A stretch of DNA of 9,680 bases from Planctomycetota bacterium (GTDB lineage Bacteria; Planctomycetota; UBA1135; UBA2386): NCBI GenBank assembly GCA_003235605.1, contig QJVU01000386.1:1-9680 (forward strand), written 5' to 3'. Shown here one piece after another: positions 1 to 4,392 of this stretch. The notes beneath the pieces are model-generated. The model was not told where the DNA came from. It made no database searches and was given only the letters and a program-made list of their open reading frames with translations. The position numbers and the translations under genes were made by a program. The stretch's first letter is position 1. Every line of letters starts with the position of its first letter.

Positions 1-861
1 ATCTACCGGTTCCTGATCATGCGCGGCTCGGCCCTGACCGCGGCGATCGCGTTCCTGGTGGCCACACCGGAGCTGGAGATCGCCGCCATCCTTCTCACGT
101 TCCAGCTCATGGGAGCCGAGATCGCCATCGCCCGGATAGTGGCGGCGGCGGTCCTCGCCATTGGGGTGGCGGTGCTGGTGGGGATGGCCAGCCGCTCGAC
201 GCCCACCCAGGAGCACGTCGAGGTGCCGGAGGAACTGGCGGACCGCCCGCGCACGGGCAACCGGTTCTGGTCCATGGTGCGCTTCGGGTTTGGCGATGCC
301 GTGGACAACACCGCGGCCTGGATCGTCCTCGGCATCGGCCTGTCGGCGATGCTGGCCCCCTATCTGGACCGGGAGCTGTTCGCGACACTCCCCGCCGGCC
401 TCGACGTGATCCTGGCAGCGCTCCTGGGCCTGCCCCTCTACGTCTGTGCCTCCGGGTCCACGCCCCTGGCAGCGGTGATGGTCTTCCAGGGTCTTTCCCC
501 GGGCGCCGCCATCGCCTTCCTGCTCACCGGCCCCGCCACCAACATCACGACCTTCGGTGTCCTGCAGCGCCTCCACGGCCGCCGTCTGGCGATCCTGTTC
601 TCCGTGGCGATGCTGGCCTGCGCCAGCGCCCTCGGCTACATCGTCAACCTGGTGGTGGTGGATCCCAAGGTGCCCGATTCCATCGGCGCCCACGCCCACG
701 CCAGCTCGCCGCTCCGGGTCGCCAGCCTGGCCATCCTGGCAGCGGTGTTCCTGCTGTCGATCCTGCGCCGGGGCACACGCTCCTTCATCGAGCAGATCAT
801 GCAGGCACCCACCAAGGAGCACGCGGCGCATGCCGGCCACTGTGCGGAAGCTGCCCACTGA
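1..861 (+). CDS. Permease, ArsP_1 / SO_0444-type metal efflux (5' end missing)
   Basis: The frame is open from base 1, so the gene begins outside the window and 286 C-terminal residues are present. The first residues (IYRFLIMRG, then AFLVATPELEIAAILL) match the segment that follows the Cys motif in ArsP_1/DUF318 permeases of the SO_0444 Cu/Zn efflux type. The second half repeats the fold: a linker, then GFGDAVDNTAAW, LPLYVCASGSTPLAAVM and FLLTGPATNITTF, all strong family hallmarks. Several hydrophobic spans mark an inner-membrane protein. The expected role is export of a metal or metalloid ion. The last 65 residues add His-rich patches (AHAHAS and EHAAHAGHCAEAAH), plausibly a cytoplasmic or periplasmic metal-binding tail. 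Family membership is well supported, but the ion transported is not determined. An internal ATG at 19 is not a credible start because conserved family sequence precedes it. Confidence 0.85.
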   Translation: MYRFLIMRGSALTAAIAFLVATPELEIAAILLTFQLMGAEIAIARIVAAAVLAIGVAVLVGMASRSTPTQEHVEVPEELADRPRTGNRFWSMVRFGFGDAVDNTAAWIVLGIGLSAMLAPYLDRELFATLPAGLDVILAALLGLPLYVCASGSTPLAAVMVFQGLSPGAAIAFLLTGPATNITTFGVLQRLHGRRLAILFSVAMLACASALGYIVNLVVVDPKVPDSIGAHAHASSPLRVASLAILAAVFLLSILRRGTRSFIEQIMQAPTKEHAAHAGHCAEAAH

Positions 862-890
862 CACCGAACCCTGACCCGGGGAACGGCCTC

Positions 891-944
891 TACTTGTTGT
901 GGAGCGTCTACTCGTTGTGGGGTGTCCTCTCGTTGTGGAGTGTC
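891..944. repeat. Three-copy 18-bp tandem repeat before the sigma gene
   Basis: Three head-to-tail 18-base units occupy 891-908, 909-926 and 927-944. Each contains a CTTGTTGTGG or CTCGTTGTGG core followed by a G-rich part ending in GTC. Units differ at only a few positions. The array fills much of the 93-base gap between the permease stop and the sigma-factor start, and ends 10 bases before the chosen GTG. An 18-base period is close to two helical turns, so repeated protein-binding sites on one face of the DNA are possible. Because 18 is a multiple of three, the array is also open in the sigma-factor frame, where it would encode repeats like TRCGVS and SRCGVS. No function is established. Confidence 0.85.
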
Positions 945-954
945 CTGGACAGCC

Positions 955-1518
955 GTGAGCACAGAGCTGCAACAAAGCCGGTGGGTGCTGCTGGCCCAGA
1001 CCGGTGACCGCGAGGCCCTGGACCAGCTGCTGCGCAGCCTCCAATCCCCGCTTCATGCCTACCTGCTGCGCCTCTGTGGCCGCGCCGCGGACGCCGACGA
1101 GGTCTTGCAGGAGACGCTGCTGCAGATCTACAGGAAGCTACGCTGGCTGCGCGAACCACGGCTGCTGCGCCCCTGGGCGTTTCGCATCGCCAGCCGTTTG
1201 GCGTTCAAGCATCTGCGCCGGCAGCGGCGCTGGCCGGACCACCTCGATCTCGAGGACGAAGATGCCAGGGCGATCCAGGCACGCACCCCGGATCCCGCGA
1301 CGATTGCCCTGGACCACGAACAGCGACAGCTGTTGCCGCAGATCCTCGATCGGCTGTCGCCGCGCAGTCGCGCGGTGCTCCACCTCCATCACCTGGAGGG
1401 CCATCCCCTGGCCGAGGTCGCTGCCATCCTCGACATCCCCCTGGGCACGGTGAAGTCGCGGCTCGCCTACGGGCTCGAACACCTCCGAAGGAACCGAAGG
1501 GAAAGCACAGACTCATGA
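955..1518 (+). CDS. RNA polymerase sigma factor, ECF / sigma-70 family
   Basis: The 187-residue product has the two-domain plan and length of ECF sigma factors. Region 2 spans about residues 10-92, with the helix DADEVLQETLLQIYRKL (46-62), a conserved W-x-F-R-I-A stretch (74-79) and a basic segment KHLRRQRR that would contact the -10 element. After an acidic linker, region 4 (about 124-178) holds LDRLSPRSRAVLHLHHLEG and the helix-turn-helix ending in IPLGTVKSRL, which reads the -35 element. The GTG at 955 is preferred because family sequence starts right after it. A GTG at 922 in the same frame would add 11 residues made only of the upstream tandem repeat. The ribosome site is weak (GGAC just upstream). 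The stop codon overlaps the next gene's start by four bases (ATGA), so the two are translationally coupled. The regulon is unknown. Confidence 0.9.
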   Translation: MSTELQQSRWVLLAQTGDREALDQLLRSLQSPLHAYLLRLCGRAADADEVLQETLLQIYRKLRWLREPRLLRPWAFRIASRLAFKHLRRQRRWPDHLDLEDEDARAIQARTPDPATIALDHEQRQLLPQILDRLSPRSRAVLHLHHLEGHPLAEVAAILDIPLGTVKSRLAYGLEHLRRNRRESTDS

Positions 1519-1823
1519 ACGAAACACACCTGGACCGTATCCGCCAGGACACTCTCGAACGGATCAGCCGCAGTGAACGTTGGTTCAAGTGGCTGGTGGT
1601 GCTGGCGGCCGTCGTCGAGACCGGCGGCCTGATCACCTATCTGGTGGTGATGGACTTCGGGGATCGCTTGCACTGGCTGATCCTGATCGCCGCGTGCCTG
1701 GTCTATCTGACCACCGGCTTCTGGACCTGGGCTCTGGCGGCTCACGGTACTGCCAGCTCCTGGCGCCTGCTCAAGGCCATCGACCTGCTGCACGAGCGGC
1801 TGGACTCGCAGTCTTCGACCTAG
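1515..1823 (+). CDS. Small two-TM membrane protein coupled to the sigma factor
   Basis: This 102-residue protein begins inside the sigma-factor stop (ATGA overlap). An AAGGGA ribosome site lies at 1497-1502. Residues 1-23 form a charged, probably helical head (HLDRIRQDTLERISRSERW). Two hydrophobic segments follow, about 24-46 and 53-75, separated by the short polar turn DFGDRLH. The tail (76-102) looks helical and amphipathic (WRLLKAIDLLHERLD). With two membrane spans, head and tail are both expected on the same side of the membrane, probably the cytoplasm. The tight coupling suggests it binds or restrains the sigma factor as an anti-sigma-like partner, but no zinc-binding HxxxCxxC motif or other recognised anti-sigma signature is visible. 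I do not recognise a named family. The gene is well supported, while the function is inference from context only. Confidence 0.85.
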   Translation: MNETHLDRIRQDTLERISRSERWFKWLVVLAAVVETGGLITYLVVMDFGDRLHWLILIAACLVYLTTGFWTWALAAHGTASSWRLLKAIDLLHERLDSQSST

Positions 1824-1841
1824 GGTAGGCTACCAGGTCGA
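1815..1841. terminator. Hairpin at the convergent gene junction
   Basis: TCGACCT (1815-1821) pairs perfectly with AGGTCGA (1835-1841). After a two-base bulge, GGT (1824-1826) pairs with ACC (1832-1834) around a five-base loop. The structure straddles the stop codon of the small membrane protein and lies 28 bases beyond the end of the toxin gene on the other strand. That position suits a shared transcription stop for both converging units. No T-run follows on either strand, so it is not a classic intrinsic terminator. Confidence 0.4.
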
Positions 1842-1869
1842 GGGCACCGCGGCGATCGCAGCGCCAGCA

Positions 1870-2179
1870 TCAGGTTGATCGGCCCTTCCAGTATCCCGGG
1901 CGTCTATGTCCGTGAGCAACGGCGATGACCTGGATCATGCCGCCGGGCTCCAACGGAACGCGGTAGACGACGTGAAACGGAAACCTGCGCATGAGGTAAC
2001 GCCTAGTGCCTGCGACGTGGGTGGGGTATCGGTTTGGTGTTTCAACGATTCGTTCGCACGCGATATCGAACTCCGCAAGGAACGCCGCTGCCGCCTTCAC
2101 GACTCCGCTTGGCGTACCAAGCCCTCGCGGCTGCCGCCTCGGCCACAGCTTCAGGCAGGAACTCGACGGGCAGGTCCAC
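1870..2179 (-). pseudogene. RelE/ParE-family toxin, frameshifted
   Basis: Reading from GTG at 2179, three bases after the antitoxin stop, the first 28 residues (MDLPVEFLPEAVAEAAAARA, then WYAKRSRE) match the start of ParE-type toxins. The rest of the family sequence (AAAAFLAEFDIACERI, NRYPTH, RRFPFHVVYRV, IQVIAVAHGHRRPGYW) continues in another frame down to 1870. Removing one G near 2091-2098 joins the halves into a 102-residue protein, a typical length for the family. As written, the frame from 2179 stops at 2042-2044 after 45 residues. Intact relatives are small ribonuclease-fold toxins; ParE members poison DNA gyrase, while RelE members cut mRNA on the ribosome. Target and activity here are unknown. 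It could be a decayed toxin, a sequencing error, or a frameshift tolerated by the cell. A GTG in the second frame could give only about 77 residues, lacking the N-terminal strand. Confidence 0.8.
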
Positions 2180-2182
2180 GAG

Positions 2183-2404
2183 CTAGCCGGCGATGATGCG
2201 GCGAGCCTCGCTCCAGGGGATGGGCTTGACCGAACCATCGTCCAGCTCACGGACTCTCTTGGCGATCTCCGTCTCCCAAGCCGCTGTCGCATCCTCATCG
2301 ACGGTTTCGTCCAGGCTCTCGATCAGAGCGCCCACGAGCGCCGCCCGCGCTTCGGGCGGCAGTCTCAGGACCCGGTCGATCAGCTTCTGCGTGTCGGGTG
2401 TCAT
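2183..2404 (-). CDS. Addiction-module antitoxin of the TIGR02574-like family
   Basis: This 73-residue acidic protein has the pattern of the short addiction-module components that pair with RelE/ParE toxins: a helical head LIDRVLRLPPEARAALVGAL, the strongly typical IESLDE (28-33), then AAWETEIAKRVRELDDG and a tail with PWSEARRII. The middle-to-C-terminal helices are expected to wrap the toxin and neutralise it. The ATG at 2404 is chosen because MTPDTQKL fits the family start. A GTG at 2437 would add 11 Arg/Leu-rich residues without support. The toxin start lies three bases after this stop, the usual antitoxin-first operon order. The antitoxin frame is intact although the toxin frame is broken. 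No separate DNA-binding domain is obvious. Confidence 0.85.
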   Translation of the reverse strand: MTPDTQKLIDRVLRLPPEARAALVGALIESLDETVDEDATAAWETEIAKRVRELDDGSVKPIPWSEARRIIAG

Positions 2405-2471
2405 GAGGCGTAGTCTACCACGAAACCGCTGGAGCACTCGTGCGAGCGTGCAGCGCGCAACAACGAGGAGC

Positions 2472-2495
2472 GAAGTATGCGATGAACTTCATGAA
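2472..2495. promoter_or_regulatory. Overlapping palindromes upstream of the toxin-antitoxin operon
   Basis: Three symmetric elements overlap in 24 bases. GAAGT (2472-2476) is inverted as ACTTC (2486-2490). ATGAA-C-TTCAT spans 2482-2492. TTCATGAA (2488-2495) is a perfect palindrome. The site lies about 68-91 bases upstream of the antitoxin start, a sensible place for an operator. Many toxin-antitoxin pairs repress their own promoter through palindromes. No clear -10/-35 pair was identified, so the operator role is inference. Confidence 0.3.
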
Positions 2496-2512
2496 CCTCC
2501 GTTCGTCGTCCA

Positions 2513-2545
2513 GCGGGTCGTAAACCCGCCCCGCAGGCAGGGGGC
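2513..2545. terminator. Two adjacent hairpins after the 560-residue gene
   Basis: GCGGGT (2513-2518) pairs perfectly with ACCCGC (2524-2529) over a five-base loop. Next to it, GCCCC (2528-2532) can pair with GGGGC (2541-2545). The two stems share two bases, so they may be alternatives. In the minus direction they lie about 50-80 bases after the stop of the 560-residue gene and about 110 before the antitoxin start. That would separate the two units. There is no T-run, so a Rho-independent stop is uncertain. The rest of the 190-base gap (2405-2594) shows no gene I can support. Confidence 0.3.
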
Positions 2546-2594
2546 ATCCGCGCAGTGCAATGGCACACCGCGTCGTGTCGCTGGGCCGTCGATC

Positions 2595-4277
2595 CTACTC
2601 CTTCCTGACCCTCCTGACCGAGATCACGAGAGACTGTCCCTGCCCCTCCTGCTGCCGTCGCCAGGCCACGCCGCCGTCCCTGCGCACGCACTCCACCTCG
2701 ATCAGGCCCTTGGAAACCACCGCGGTCCCCACCAGGGCCGGTTGCAACTCGGCGCCATCGGCGATCAGCTCCGGGCGCAGCCGTGTCACCACCTGCTCCT
2801 TGCCGCTGGTCGTGATCGCCACCGCCCCCTCGGACCGGACTGCTTCGACTCCAAGCCACCGCACGTGGACCAGGCACGCCGGCTGCATGTCCACGACCAT
2901 CCCCGGGCGCGTCATCTGGAGCTCACGATCGGCCAGGTACGTTCCACCCCTGGCCAGGCCCACGAGGCGGCAGCGGAAGGACAGCACGGGGACCTGTTGT
3001 TCCGGCCTCCGCCAGCGGTACGGCCCCAGGAAGAACAGCTGGGGATCTTCGTCCGCGACCGCATCGCACCTTCGCGGGTGCACGATGACCGGGAACTCGT
3101 CCTCGGGGATCCCCCTCAGCTCGAGGCTGGTCATGGCCTCGTTCTCCCGCACCTTGATGTCGACCACCGGATCCGCGCCTGCCGCCACGTCCAGGAAGGC
3201 CTCGTTGGTCTCCAGCACCAGCCGCCCCAGGGGCAGGGCGCCCAGCTCGTAGGTCCCGGAAGGGACCCGGACCACGGTGGTCTGTTTGCCGGGCTGCAGC
3301 ATCGCCGGCAGCGGGTACGGACGGCCCGAGCCGTCATCCTTGCGCTTCAGGTAGAGCTTGGGTGCCATGCCCCTGTTCCTGTCTGGCTGGATGTCCGCCT
3401 CGACCCGGAGCGTGACCGACCGGGTTTCTGGCATGGCGACCACGGTGCACACCGACTCCACGGCCGGGATCCGGGGTGGGAGCATGAGCCTCGCCGTATG
3501 GGGATGGTTGTCCTCGGGCCCGGCACCCGGCGCGGCGACGAAGAAGCCGCCAGGCTCGAGTCCCGGAACCCGGGCGTAGCCGTTCCCATCGGTCTTGACC
3601 CTCTTCAGCGGGATGGGAGGACCCGGGTTGCGCATATCGAGGGCGTAGATGCCCACCTTCTGTCCGGCCGCGGGACCCGTCATCTGAGGGTTCAGGGCAA
3701 AGACGTGCAGCGTGCGCTTGCGGAACGACTGCAGCAGGGTCTCGACTCTCTCGCCCCCAAACGGCGGCACCCGGAGGTACCAGCCCACGAACGGGCTCTC
3801 GGCAGCGGATACGCGGACCCAGATCCACTGGCCGGCAGGCACCTCGAGCGTAACCTCGTTCTCGTACGCCGCCTGGTGCACACCGTTGCTCTCCTCGCCA
3901 CGAAACACCGCCAGCGCGCTGCCGGTCAGGGGATGGCTCTCGAAAGCGGTCCAGGCGACGATCCCACGGGCTGGCTTGCCGTCCTCCCGCTTTACCCGGA
4001 TCCGCAGGGTGGCCAAGGGGCTGCTTGGGAACCCGGCGCGGGTCCGAACCTCTCCAGCTTCACGAGGGAGATCTGGACCGTCCGTCGAGCCGTCTCCCCT
4101 CGGATGCAGGTGAGGTTGTCCGCTGATCGGTGATTCCGACTCCCCTACCCCCTGGCCGGCGGCCACGGCGCGAGGGCCGTACCAAGAGACGATCCACCCG
4201 AGCACCAGGAACAGCGTCACGATAGGCGCGACACGCACCCACCGACGACTCCGTGACATGCTTCCCATGCTTCCCAT
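2595..4277 (-). CDS. Membrane-anchored protein with carboxypeptidase-regulatory-like beta-sandwich segments
   Basis: The 560-residue product has a basic head (SRSRRW) and one hydrophobic stretch, about residues 14-32, acting as a signal anchor or uncleaved signal. A Gly/Pro/Asp-rich linker runs to about 85. The remainder is beta-strand rich. It opens with LRIRVKREDGKPARGIVAW (91-109) and includes VKTDGNGYARVPGLEPGGFF (227-246), the 'TDG-x-G...L-x-pG-y' pattern of carboxypeptidase-regulatory-like/CNA-B-type folds. PSGTYELGALPLGRLVLE (339-356) probably starts another sandwich. No catalytic motif is visible, so the role is probably structural or ligand-binding on the outer face of the membrane. 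The ATG at 4277 is chosen because AGGAG lies at 4289-4293, 11 bases upstream. In-frame ATGs at 4268 and 4259 are alternatives. A longer start at 4448 would overlap the kelch gene and add low-quality sequence. The specific function is not recognised. Confidence 0.8.
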   Translation of the reverse strand: MGSMGSMSRSRRWVRVAPIVTLFLVLGWIVSWYGPRAVAAGQGVGESESPISGQPHLHPRGDGSTDGPDLPREAGEVRTRAGFPSSPLATLRIRVKREDGKPARGIVAWTAFESHPLTGSALAVFRGEESNGVHQAAYENEVTLEVPAGQWIWVRVSAAESPFVGWYLRVPPFGGERVETLLQSFRKRTLHVFALNPQMTGPAAGQKVGIYALDMRNPGPPIPLKRVKTDGNGYARVPGLEPGGFFVAAPGAGPEDNHPHTARLMLPPRIPAVESVCTVVAMPETRSVTLRVEADIQPDRNRGMAPKLYLKRKDDGSGRPYPLPAMLQPGKQTTVVRVPSGTYELGALPLGRLVLETNEAFLDVAAGADPVVDIKVRENEAMTSLELRGIPEDEFPVIVHPRRCDAVADEDPQLFFLGPYRWRRPEQQVPVLSFRCRLVGLARGGTYLADRELQMTRPGMVVDMQPACLVHVRWLGVEAVRSEGAVAITTSGKEQVVTRLRPELIADGAELQPALVGTAVVSKGLIEVECVRRDGGVAWRRQQEGQGQSLVISVRRVRKE

Positions 4278-4288
4278 TGCGTTGTGAT

Positions 4289-4293
4289 CTCCT
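4289..4293 (-). promoter_or_regulatory. Ribosome binding site for the 560-residue gene
   Basis: AGGAG on the minus strand lies 11 bases before ATG 4277, and farther from ATGs 4268 and 4259. It therefore favours the first of the three closely spaced start codons, which come from a 9-base direct repeat encoding MGS-MGS-M. Confidence 0.55.
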
Positions 4294-4312
4294 GATCCCT
4301 CGACTTGGCTCA

Positions 4313-4335
4313 CCCCTCGCGGGATTCCAGAGGGG
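4313..4335. other. Small hairpin between the kelch gene and the 560-residue gene
   Basis: CCCCTC (4313-4318) is exactly inverted as GAGGGG (4330-4335), with an 11-base loop. It sits in the 115-base gap between the kelch-gene stop at 4393 and the next start at 4277. It could weaken read-through or protect an mRNA end. No T-run follows. A six-base stem in GC-rich DNA may be chance. Confidence 0.25.
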
Positions 4336-4392
4336 GCGGCGATCTCCGTGCTGGTTCGATTCCGAGCAGGCTGTCCGTGAGGCAGGACGCGG

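Noticed and set aside
891..944. CRISPR-like array
   Set aside because: The units are contiguous with no spacers and are only 18 bases long, and no cas gene is nearby.
922..954. Upstream GTG start for the sigma factor
   Set aside because: It lies inside the tandem repeat, and the added 11 residues have no match to sigma-factor sequence. Kept only as an alternative reading of the repeat.
2438..2550. Minus-strand open stretch reading VYDPLDDERRFMKFIAYFA
   Set aside because: It looks protein-like for a few dozen residues, but it has no start with a ribosome site and no domain I can support, and it ends without linking to the antitoxin frame. It may be a remnant or chance.
2193..4133. 646-codon open frame on the plus strand
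   Set aside because: It lies antisense to the 560-residue gene and the antitoxin. Its product is Pro/Arg/His/Gly-rich with no domain, as expected from GC-rich codon bias on the opposite strand.
4345..4370. Sequence resembling a tRNA T-arm (GGTTCGATTCC)
   Set aside because: The flanking bases do not form the five-pair T stem, and no acceptor, D or anticodon arm is found nearby.
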